From: Acidobacteriota bacterium
GTDB lineage: Bacteria; Acidobacteriota; Terriglobia; UBA7540
Direction of reading: 5' to 3'
Assembly: GCA_021789565.1 (NCBI GenBank)
Contig: JAJYJL010000686.1
Coordinates: 1 to 5,435 of the forward strand
DNA length: 5,435 bases
In this document: piece after piece, positions 1 to 5,435 of the stretch
How positions within the stretch are numbered: position 1 is the stretch's first letter
How the letters are laid out: each line of letters opens with the position of its first letter
The notes under the pieces: generated by a model
What the model was told of the DNA's origin: nothing
Seen by the model: only the letters and a program-made list of their open reading frames with translations
The model's database searches: none
Translations under genes and position numbers: made by a program

Positions 1-153
1 CAAGACCAGGTCAACGGAATTCTTGCGGATGTATTCCAGGCCGTCCCTGCCGCTCGAAAAACTTTCGACGTCAAAGCCTTCCTTGCGAAAGTTGTACCGG
101 ACAAGGTCTACGATGTCTTTTTCGTCTTCGATAATTACAATTCGCTGGCGCAC
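1..153 (-). CDS. Two-component response regulator, OmpR/PhoB type (N-terminal fragment)
   Basis: This is the first 51 codons of a cytoplasmic response regulator that continues beyond the left edge. The translation begins VRQRIVIIEDEKDIVDLVRY. The first beta strand (RIVII) is followed by the acidic cluster E9-D10-E11, which binds Mg2+ in receiver domains. Helix 1 ends in a YNFRKEGFDV stretch very typical of PhoB/PhoP-like receivers, and the fragment stops at DLVL, just before the expected phospho-acceptor Asp. The GTG start is well supported: an in-frame TGA lies at 199-201 and no ATG, GTG or TTG occurs in frame between it and the GTG. Family knowledge predicts a C-terminal winged-helix DNA-binding domain and often a histidine kinase gene next to it, neither visible here. 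The output domain is therefore inferred, and the specific stimulus (phosphate or other) cannot be told. The receiver identification is secure. Confidence 0.88.
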   Translation of the reverse strand, partial: MRQRIVIIEDEKDIVDLVRYNFRKEGFDVESFSSGRDGLEYIRKNSVDLVL

Positions 154-159
154 GGATGG

Positions 160-168
160 ATTATAGCA
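160..168 (-). promoter_or_regulatory. Extended -10 promoter of the response regulator gene, predicted leaderless start
   Basis: The minus strand reads TGCTATAAT, a perfect extended -10 element (TGn followed by TATAAT). Six bases separate its last T from the GTG start codon at 153, so transcription would be expected to begin at or within a base or two of the start codon. No TTGACA-like -35 box is seen at 16-18 bases spacing, which is tolerable for an extended -10 promoter. No Shine-Dalgarno sequence lies at normal distance from the GTG; the nearest purine-rich run (GGTGGCGGA) is more than ten bases away, and upstream of the predicted transcript. The match is seen directly; the transcription start is inferred. 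Confidence 0.6.
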
Positions 169-214
169 TCCGCCACCCGCTTGCGGCCTGATCGTACCTC
201 AGAGAAGGGCCAGC

Positions 215-243
215 GCTGCGCCGCCGTCCAAACGCGGCGCAGC
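215..243 (-). terminator. Perfect 10-bp GC-rich hairpin downstream of the GH20 gene
   Basis: GCTGCGCCGC at 215-224 pairs perfectly with GCGGCGCAGC at 234-243 around a 9-base loop. It lies 63 bases beyond the GH20 stop codon and upstream of the response regulator promoter, where a transcription end would be expected. On the minus strand the hairpin is followed by GCTGGCCCTTCTCT, which is only mildly T-rich, so it is not a canonical intrinsic terminator. It could instead be a 3'-end-stabilising structure or work with Rho. The pairing is seen; the function is inferred. Confidence 0.4.
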
Positions 244-258
244 CGACCAAATCGGGCG

Positions 259-300
259 GCGGTTGCCGGCCATCGCCCTTTGTGTCCCGCCCGGAACCGC
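259..300 (-). other. Imperfect stem-loop immediately after the GH20 stop codon
   Basis: GCGGTT-G-CCGG at 259-269 pairs with CCGGAACCGC at 291-300, giving ten base pairs with one bulged G (265) and a 21-base loop. It starts only six bases past the end of the GH20 gene. No run of T follows on either strand. Together with the hairpin at 215-243 it makes a tandem pair of structures in the 3' untranslated region of the GH20 mRNA. In GC-rich DNA one such stem could be chance, hence the low confidence. Confidence 0.3.
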
Positions 301-306
301 AGTCCG

Positions 307-2715
307 TCAGCCCCGCCTTTTAAGGTAGCTGATGGCTTTCAGCATCACGGCGTTATTGGGGATAACTTTTCCAAAAGAATTTTCGAACCCCGGGACGGCC
401 CCTCGAAATCCCTTCGAGCCTTTCATATTCACTTCGCGAATCACCTGGCCCAGGCGCGGGCTTGTCCATTCCAGTGCGAAGAAGGTTATGGGATTTTCGC
501 TGCCGCGCGCACAAGCCACCTCATCCGCGCCGTAGCAGTAAGCTCCCCGGCGAGGTTGCCGGCGCCAGTTCCATTCCAGAATATTAACGCCGTAACGAAT
601 CGGAATGAGCTCCGGCAATCCGTCGTCGTAAACTACCTCGTACCAGCCCAGCAGGTCCGAGGAGTCAAGCATGTCCCAGATAAGGCGATAGGCTTCCTTG
701 TTGATGGCAGGAAGGGCGCAGGCGTGCAGGAAAATCAGGCTTGTGGCATCTTCGCCAACCCGGATGCCGCGAACCTCGCGCGGCAAGGGATTGGGAGTCT
801 TCCCTTCCGTGCCCACCATTACGATGCCCTTGCCACTCGGGGGCGGCAATGCCAGGTCAAACGTTTTGCTTCCCGCCGTGATTCTACCAGTCTGCATGCT
901 GCCAAGATCCACTCCGAACGCGGAGTCGCGAAGCGGCATGTTGAATGCGGCGGAAATATCAATGGGAACGACCGGATCGCCCGCCTGGCTGGGAGACGTT
1001 TCTCCGCTGAGATTACGGCGCAGGTCCGGCACGGCGGCCTGAACAATGGAAGAAAGTTTGGCGGGTTGCAGCACGCCCGTGGACCACAGAAGGCTGCTGC
1101 AGCCGAGAAAACTGTACATCAAGTCTTTGCCAAAGTTGAATTCGTTGGTTGCTTCCCACGCTGAAGGAGCGCCGCCGATGATCGTCGAACGCTTGACGCG
1201 CTCGGGGTATTCCTGAAGGTAAGGCTGCATGTTCCCGTAAATCTGCCGGAATCCAAAATCATCCAGTTGCGCTTCGTTGATCCTGCCCTTCTCCTTCTCT
1301 GACCAGAACCAGTTGAAGATCAGGATGTCCTTCGGGACCAGTTCCTTCACCTGCTGCGGGGTCATGGCGCCCGGCGAATAGTACACCCAGCCATCGTGAG
1401 TAACGTGGCGGCGCAATCCCTTGCCACGAACGCTTTCCAGCAGATAGTCGCCCCAGATCGCCATCCCGATGTCCTTGTTCGCCAGATACTCATGGATTTT
1501 GATGAGGTCGTTGCCATAGACTTCACCGGGGTTTTTCGATTTGCAACAGGGGCACAGACCAAAAGGCGCAAACCATTCGTCGTGGCCCGCGTGGACCATT
1601 TTGGGCTTCATTACCTCAACAAATTCGTCCATCACCTCAAACAGTAACTTGTAGCTCTTCGGGTTCGAGGAGCAGTAGGTGTCCGGCCATTTGTCACCCG
1701 GAACTTCCGACAATTCCTTATGCTTCGTCAACAGATAAAAGGCATGCGTCAACGAGGGAATGGCGGGAATCACATCGATTTGGTACTGCCGGCACCAATC
1801 AACCAGGTCCGCGACTTCGGCTTTCTCCAGAAATCCGCCGTCGCCGCAATCCTGATGGGAAGAATTTTGTTCCCGGCCATGCAAAGGGCCCGGCGGGTAG
1901 TTGCGCCGGCTGTAGTTGGTGTCACGCGTAAATTCCACCCAGCCTTCGTTCAATTCCGGGTGACCGTCGAAACGCATGCAGGCGTTCATCTCAATCACAA
2001 CGGTGTTGAACTTGTACTGGGCCATGAAATCGCGGACAAAGCGCTTGAACATCGGAATGTTGTCGCGGCCGGGTGCGTAAAGATAAACGCCGCGGAACGG
2101 CTTGTCGGGCCAGTCCCGCACCTGAACACCCTGGATCTGAAGCTTGCCCGCCAGCTTCCTGATCAGTTGCCGCAAAGACTGCAATCCATAGAAAGCTCCC
2201 CGCTCGTCGGAGCCTGCCACTACAACCGCGCCGTCATCTACGTGAAGGAAATAACCCTCCGGGCCGGGGTTCGTGGCGGAAACGTCCGGCCGATGCCGGC
2301 GGCAATATTCCCGCACCAGGGGATTGCTGATCGAGCCCATAAGAATAAAGCGATTGCCATCGGGCAGCGTATTCTCGTGCCGCACCCTGGGCTGGACTCC
2401 GTACCGGTCACTCAGTTCCTCGACCAGGAAACGCGCCAGACGCAAGTCATGCTGTGAAGCGGCGCCGGGAAGGATGATTGTTGTTTCTTCGTTCAACAGA
2501 AAATGCCTGTGCGTTTCAGTGATCTCATGAGGCCTGGGAAATATCCCCATCGGCTCCGCCGCAAGGATCTTGTGCCGGTCTTCACCTTGTATTTCAGGCA
2601 TGCCGTCGCCAAGAAAGCTGCCGCCTGTCCGGCCGGCAGCAGGGAACATCGAGGTAGCCATCAACGATCCGGTGGTCCGGCTCAGGAAAGAACGCCGATC
2701 AATTTTGTTTGCCAT
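307..2715 (-). CDS. Tat-exported glycoside hydrolase family 20 protein (beta-N-acetylhexosaminidase-like)
   Basis: This 802-residue exported enzyme probably removes terminal GlcNAc or GalNAc from oligosaccharides or glycoconjugates by substrate-assisted catalysis, the known GH20 mechanism. Residues 6-12 (DRRSFLS) form a twin-arginine motif followed by a modest hydrophobic stretch ending near PAAG, so it should be exported folded. Residues about 63-198 resemble the GH20b N-terminal domain, about 205-558 the catalytic TIM barrel, and about 583-802 an unassigned domain. The catalytic Asp-Glu pair is D379-E380 in HAGHDEW. R217 probably matches the substrate-binding Arg, and W421 (AIWGD) and W520 (GGAPSAWE) match the usual sugar-pocket tryptophans. 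Unusual are HAGHDE instead of HxGGDE and LY instead of LD after R208-G. The start at 2715 is preferred to upstream ATGs because the Tat signal follows at once, GGGAGA lies 9 bases upstream, and the likely promoter lies inside any longer reading frame. The exact substrate is unknown; a non-hexosaminidase specificity is possible. Confidence 0.85.
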   Translation of the reverse strand: MANKIDRRSFLSRTTGSLMATSMFPAAGRTGGSFLGDGMPEIQGEDRHKILAAEPMGIFPRPHEITETHRHFLLNEETTIILPGAASQHDLRLARFLVEELSDRYGVQPRVRHENTLPDGNRFILMGSISNPLVREYCRRHRPDVSATNPGPEGYFLHVDDGAVVVAGSDERGAFYGLQSLRQLIRKLAGKLQIQGVQVRDWPDKPFRGVYLYAPGRDNIPMFKRFVRDFMAQYKFNTVVIEMNACMRFDGHPELNEGWVEFTRDTNYSRRNYPPGPLHGREQNSSHQDCGDGGFLEKAEVADLVDWCRQYQIDVIPAIPSLTHAFYLLTKHKELSEVPGDKWPDTYCSSNPKSYKLLFEVMDEFVEVMKPKMVHAGHDEWFAPFGLCPCCKSKNPGEVYGNDLIKIHEYLANKDIGMAIWGDYLLESVRGKGLRRHVTHDGWVYYSPGAMTPQQVKELVPKDILIFNWFWSEKEKGRINEAQLDDFGFRQIYGNMQPYLQEYPERVKRSTIIGGAPSAWEATNEFNFGKDLMYSFLGCSSLLWSTGVLQPAKLSSIVQAAVPDLRRNLSGETSPSQAGDPVVPIDISAAFNMPLRDSAFGVDLGSMQTGRITAGSKTFDLALPPPSGKGIVMVGTEGKTPNPLPREVRGIRVGEDATSLIFLHACALPAINKEAYRLIWDMLDSSDLLGWYEVVYDDGLPELIPIRYGVNILEWNWRRQPRRGAYCYGADEVACARGSENPITFFALEWTSPRLGQVIREVNMKGSKGFRGAVPGFENSFGKVIPNNAVMLKAISYLKRRG

Positions 2716-2724
2716 AGCGATTTG

Positions 2725-2730
2725 TCTCCC
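2725..2730 (-). promoter_or_regulatory. Ribosome-binding site deciding the GH20 start
   Basis: The minus strand reads GGGAGA, with nine bases between it and the ATG at 2715. This supports the start just before the twin-arginine motif rather than the ATG codons further upstream in the same frame at 2757, 2787 and 2886. Confidence 0.5.
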
Positions 2731-2834
2731 GATTCCTGGAAGGTATGCTTGCTCCATCTCCAGAGCTGGTGAAATGCTTTCTGCCATCCGCTGCCTGCAA
2801 CCGTATGATGCCACCAGGCAAAGGGACGAAGTGA

Positions 2835-2864
2835 AATATAGTACATCCTGATCGGGCATGGCAA
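2835..2864 (-). promoter_or_regulatory. Sigma70-type promoter for the GH20 gene
   Basis: On the minus strand TTGCCA (2864-2859) and TATATT (2840-2835) are separated by 18 bases. The -35 matches TTGACA at four of six positions, with the TTG and final A kept, and the -10 matches TATAAT at five of six. Transcription would start near 2828, giving an untranslated leader of roughly 113 bases before the ATG at 2715. The boxes are seen directly; activity is inferred. Confidence 0.45.
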
Positions 2865-2985
2865 CGCACGTCGCGGCGTTTTCCACATAGCTCTCTCACA
2901 TCGCCTGAGGATTCCCCACGACTCTGTGGAACATCGCCCATACATCGGGCGTATTAATGGGTAAGAGGAATTGAAAAGAAACTTT

Positions 2986-2992
2986 GGGAAGG
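2986..2992 (+). promoter_or_regulatory. Ribosome-binding site deciding the adaptor start
   Basis: GGGAAGG lies five bases before the ATG at 2998, an ideal Shine-Dalgarno position. The alternative in-frame TTG at 2971 has a purine-rich AAGAGGAA abutting it, which is too close to serve, so the ATG is the better start. Confidence 0.65.
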
Positions 2993-2997
2993 TCTCT

Positions 2998-4206
2998 ATG
3001 GCGAACAATCATCGCAGTTCCAGGCGCACACGTTGGATCCTTATTTCGGTCGCGGCGCTTGGGCTTGGCGCAACTGTATTCGCAGTGGGCAATGTGCTGC
3101 ATCCAGACACGAGCATCGATCCCTCCAAGCTCGCGACGATCCAACAGGGAGACATCGCTCAGTCCGTTGTGGCTACCGGCAAAGTAGAGCCGCTGGCGAA
3201 GGTTGAAATCAAGTCGAAAGCCAGTGGCCTGGTAAAGAAGATTTTTGTGGACTATGGCGACCGCGTCACCGAAGGCCAGGTGATGCTTGAATTGGACAAG
3301 GAACAACTGAGGGCCCAGGTCAAGGAGGCGGAGGCTAACCTCGAAGCCGCCCAGGCCACGGTCCAATCGGCCCAGGCGGTCTATGAGAGAAACATTATTG
3401 ACGCGCAGGGGCCCGACGTTCCCTTTCTCAAGGCCACGCTTGATCGCAACCGCAAACTCGCCGCCGAAGGGCTGATTCCGGATTCAGCACTGGATGACGC
3501 CAGGAAGGCTTATGAGATTAGCCTTAACAAGCAGATGTCTGCAAAGCGCAACGTTTCTGTCAGTAAGGCCGACATTGCGCGCGCCCGTGCCCAGGTGTCA
3601 CAGGCCCAGGCGTCTTTGGACCAGGCGAAAGAAGACCTGCAGAATTCGACTATCGTAAGCCCAATCAACGGCATTGTCCTTTCACGCGATGTTGAAGTCG
3701 GCGACGCCGTCAGTTCCATCCTGGTTATGGGTTCGCAGGCCACGCTGCTTTTTACTGTCGGGAACATGAGCACGGTTTACGTGCTTGGCAAAGTTGACCA
3801 GGCGGATATCGGAAAAGTCTATCTCGGCCAGGCTGCCAGGATTCGCGTCGAGTCCTTCCCCAAGAAGATCTATAACGGCACGGTGACTAAAATCTCCCCC
3901 ATGGGCGTGGAAAAAGACAATGTGACCACGTTTGAGGTGCGCGTCTCCATTCAGAACCCCTCCGGCGAGCTGAAAGCCAACATGAGCGCCAACGCCGAGT
4001 TGATTATTCAGGAAAAGCACAACGTCCTGCTCATCCCTGAGACAGCCGTCGTGTATGACAAAGATCACAAGACTTTTGCCCACGTGCCTGCCGTGGAGGC
4101 GAAATTGGGCTGGAAAAAGGTGCCCATCCAGATCGGGATTTCGAATGGCATCAATGCGGAAGTCACGAGCGGCCTCAAGCGAGGCGAGCAGGTCATTCTG
4201 CAGTAG
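2998..4206 (+). CDS. Periplasmic adaptor (membrane fusion protein) of an ABC efflux system, HlyD/MacA type
   Basis: This 402-residue protein links an inner-membrane transporter to an outer-membrane channel across the periplasm. A basic N-terminus (RSSRRTR) precedes a single membrane anchor at residues about 12-31, with no lipobox Cys. The first lipoyl half (about 59-99) includes VEIKSKASGLVKKIFVDYGD; the Ala- and Gln-rich alpha-helical hairpin spans about 100-217; the second lipoyl half starts at STIVSPINGIVLSRDVEVGD. A beta-barrel (about 262-340) and a membrane-proximal domain (about 342-402, from VLLIPETAVVYDKD to GLKRGEQVIL) follow. The hairpin tip carries R152-K-L-A-A-E-G-L-I-P-D-S163, which fits the Arg/Leu/Ser pattern known to dock on TolC-like channels. 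A MacB-like permease follows after 48 bases, so an ABC rather than RND partner is likely. Length is normal for the family. The transported substrate (drug, peptide, lipid or siderophore) cannot be read from the sequence. Confidence 0.9.
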   Translation: MANNHRSSRRTRWILISVAALGLGATVFAVGNVLHPDTSIDPSKLATIQQGDIAQSVVATGKVEPLAKVEIKSKASGLVKKIFVDYGDRVTEGQVMLELDKEQLRAQVKEAEANLEAAQATVQSAQAVYERNIIDAQGPDVPFLKATLDRNRKLAAEGLIPDSALDDARKAYEISLNKQMSAKRNVSVSKADIARARAQVSQAQASLDQAKEDLQNSTIVSPINGIVLSRDVEVGDAVSSILVMGSQATLLFTVGNMSTVYVLGKVDQADIGKVYLGQAARIRVESFPKKIYNGTVTKISPMGVEKDNVTTFEVRVSIQNPSGELKANMSANAELIIQEKHNVLLIPETAVVYDKDHKTFAHVPAVEAKLGWKKVPIQIGISNGINAEVTSGLKRGEQVILQ

Positions 4207-4254
4207 CCGGCCCTTCTGAAAATTTTCCCTGCCTGTTGTTCATGGTGAAAGGTC

Positions 4255-5435
4255 ATGGCATTTCGCGATATGTTCCGGGACACACTCGAAACTCTGCGGG
4301 CGCACAAGCTCCGGACGTTCCTCACCATGTTCGGAATTGCCTGGGGAATCATCTCCATCATTCTGATGGTGGCCGCTGGAGAAGGCCTGCGCGTGGGCCA
4401 GGAAAAACAGATGCAAACCTTCGGCCGGGACATCATGATTGTCTTTTCCGGCCGAACGAGCATGCAGGCAGGAGGCATGCGGGCAGGCCGCGATATCAGT
4501 TGGCGGAACACGGACTACCTTACTGTCGCAAGCCAGGCTCCTTCCTGCCGGTACGTCTTGCCCGAACTTCGCCGGTCGGGCATCAACATTCGCAGCCCAT
4601 ACAACAGCGCCACAATCGAGGTTACTGCTTCGCTTCCTCCTTTTGCCTATATCCGCAGCCTTTCCGTCACGGAGGGGCGCTTTTACAACTGGAACGACGA
4701 GAACAAAGCCCATCGGGTCGCCTTCCTGGGAAGCGACGTGGCGAAGCAACTTTTCGCCTCGAGAGAGGCCGTGGGCAGGACCATCTATCTGAACGATATT
4801 TCCTATACCGTGATCGGTGTCATGGAGCACAAGGAACAGACCAACAGTTACGATGGACTGGACGTAACCAAGGCTTATATTCCGTTCAGCGCTATGGAAC
4901 AGGACTTCCCGGAGCTCCCTCCTGCCGAGCCGCACGCCATTGACAATCTCCTGGTGACCCCACGGTCCTTTGCCGAGGACGAGGAATGCCAGGAGCAGGT
5001 GCGGCGTTCGCTTGCGTTACTCCACCGCTTTGATCCGCGCGACGAAGAAGCGGCTTCCATCTGGGACACGGTTGAGAATACGCGGCAATTCAGCATGATG
5101 ACCGACGGGATGAAGTACTTTTTGGGAGCGGTGGGCCTGGTCAGCCTGATGCTGGGCGGGATTGGCGTGATGAACATCATGCTGGTGGCGGTTCGCGAAC
5201 GGACCCGGGAAATCGGAGTCCGCAAAGCAGTAGGCGCCACTTCCAGCGCCATCCTGTGGCAATTCTTTGTTGAAACGCTGATCGTTGTTTTCCTGAGCGG
5301 CGGTCTTGGAATGGGTGTCGCCTACGGACTTTGCTGGCTGGTTGATCTGCTGCCGCAGCCAGCGTTCTTTGCGGGGTTGTTGCCCACGTGGCAGTCGGGC
5401 GTCTTGTCGTCCGCCCTGCTGGGAACGGTGGCCCT
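4255..5435 (+). CDS. MacB-like ABC transporter permease (FtsX domain), cut by the window end
   Basis: The open frame runs 393 codons to the right edge without a stop. It begins MAFRDMFRDTLETLRAHKLR, the usual amphipathic start of MacB-type permeases. TM1 spans about residues 21-42 and is followed by a MacB-type periplasmic core of about 240 residues. TM2 (about 287-312, with the GGIGVMNIMLV signature) leads into the cytoplasmic coupling segment ERTREIGVRKAVGA (315-328). TM3 lies at about 338-363 and TM4 starts near 382. There is no ATPase domain, unlike E. coli MacB where it is fused to the N-terminus, so a separate ATP-binding gene is expected. The start is fixed by an in-frame TGA at 4246-4248; AAAGG lies very close to the ATG, and GGTG is slightly further upstream. 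The gene sits 48 bases after the adaptor gene on the same strand, without a terminator-like hairpin between them, so co-transcription is likely. From family length only a few codons should be missing. MacB-type permeases transmit ATPase-driven movement to the periplasm rather than moving substrate through the membrane. Confidence 0.9.
   Translation, partial: MAFRDMFRDTLETLRAHKLRTFLTMFGIAWGIISIILMVAAGEGLRVGQEKQMQTFGRDIMIVFSGRTSMQAGGMRAGRDISWRNTDYLTVASQAPSCRYVLPELRRSGINIRSPYNSATIEVTASLPPFAYIRSLSVTEGRFYNWNDENKAHRVAFLGSDVAKQLFASREAVGRTIYLNDISYTVIGVMEHKEQTNSYDGLDVTKAYIPFSAMEQDFPELPPAEPHAIDNLLVTPRSFAEDEECQEQVRRSLALLHRFDPRDEEAASIWDTVENTRQFSMMTDGMKYFLGAVGLVSLMLGGIGVMNIMLVAVRERTREIGVRKAVGATSSAILWQFFVETLIVVFLSGGLGMGVAYGLCWLVDLLPQPAFFAGLLPTWQSGVLSSALLGTVA

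Larger units (their letters stand above)
2716..2997. other. Divergent intergenic region between the GH20 and efflux adaptor genes
   Basis: This 282-base stretch separates two divergently transcribed genes and holds no convincing gene of its own. It carries the GH20 promoter and leader on the minus strand. On the plus strand a weak -10-like TATTAA (2952-2957) lies about 40 bases before the adaptor start but has no good -35 partner. A 7-base inverted repeat, TTCCACA at 2881-2887 and TGTGGAA at 2925-2931, is separated by 37 bases, and a smaller one, CGCCC/GGGCG, sits at 2936-2952 directly before the TATTAA. Either could be a regulator site, but both are short enough to be chance. Confidence 0.4.

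Noticed and set aside
181..1164. A 327-codon plus-strand open frame, and another at 1720-2457, opposite the GH20 gene.
   Set aside because: Both are antisense to a gene with clear family motifs, have no recognisable domains or ribosome-binding sites, and are rich in Arg/His/Ala as is typical of shadow frames in GC-rich DNA.
2716..2886. An N-terminal extension of the GH20 reading frame of 57 residues up to an ATG at 2886.
   Set aside because: The extension has no signal or domain character, would bury the twin-arginine motif at residue 64, and spans the likely promoter. The ATG at 2715 has a ribosome-binding site and places the Tat motif correctly.
2879..2933. DnaA-box-like sequences TTTTCCACA (2879-2887) and TGTTCCACA (minus strand, 2933-2925), hinting at a replication origin.
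   Set aside because: Only two relaxed matches occur, with no AT-rich unwinding region, no further boxes and no dnaA, dnaN or other origin-linked gene nearby.
2971..2997. A TTG start for the adaptor gene nine codons upstream of the ATG.
   Set aside because: TTG is a weaker start, its purine-rich upstream sequence is too close, and GGGAAGG lies ideally placed for the ATG at 2998.
2682..3366. Minus-strand open frames at 2682-3008, 2699-2941 and 2896-3366 that could fill the divergent gap.
   Set aside because: They overlap the starts of well-supported genes, cover promoter-like DNA, and show no coherent protein features.
4218..4227. The perfect palindrome GAAAATTTTC between the adaptor and permease genes.
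   Set aside because: A 10-base AT-rich palindrome cannot form a stable hairpin with a loop and is expected by chance; it does not argue for a terminator or operator.
4236..4943. Open frames on both strands (plus 4236-4943, minus 4240-4935) within the permease gene.
   Set aside because: The permease frame from 4255 runs uninterrupted to the window edge and encodes clear MacB/FtsX features, so these are out-of-frame and antisense shadows.

Overview
The window looks like chromosomal DNA from a Gram-negative-type (diderm) bacterium of moderately high GC content. It encodes a Tat-exported glycosidase and a membrane-fusion-protein/ABC-permease efflux pair that needs a periplasm and outer membrane. 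The mix of a divergent GH20 enzyme, a MacA/MacB-like pair with a single-domain permease, and a PhoB-like regulator resembles Acidobacteriota or a related soil lineage. That placement is an inference from gene style; no marker gene is present to prove it.

Layout, left to right. (1) 1-153, minus strand: the first 51 codons of an OmpR/PhoB-type response regulator that runs off the left edge. An extended -10 box lies so close to its GTG start that the mRNA is probably leaderless. (2) 154-306: a short gap with two GC-rich hairpins just beyond the end of the next gene. (3) 307-2715, minus strand: an 802-residue Tat-exported glycoside hydrolase family 20 enzyme with an N-terminal GH20b-like domain, a catalytic barrel with an intact Asp-Glu pair, and an unassigned C-terminal domain of about 220 residues. 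(4) 2716-2997: a divergent intergenic region with a good sigma70-type promoter for the GH20 gene and the ribosome-binding sites of both flanking genes. (5) 2998-4206, plus strand: a periplasmic adaptor (membrane fusion protein, HlyD/MacA type). (6) 4255 to the right edge, plus strand: a MacB-like ABC permease, nearly complete, cut by the window end.

The two plus-strand genes are 48 bases apart and very probably form an operon for a tripartite efflux system: permease, adaptor and a TolC-like outer-membrane channel. The ATPase is not fused to the permease and should be encoded nearby, outside the window. The GH20 gene and the response regulator share the minus strand, but the regulator seems to have its own promoter, so they need not be co-regulated. 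Nothing links the glycosidase functionally to the efflux operon apart from the shared upstream region.

I found no RNA gene, insertion sequence, CRISPR array or attachment site. Most of the window is ordinary. The points most worth checking are the probable leaderless start, the altered active-site surroundings of the GH20 enzyme, and its C-terminal domain.
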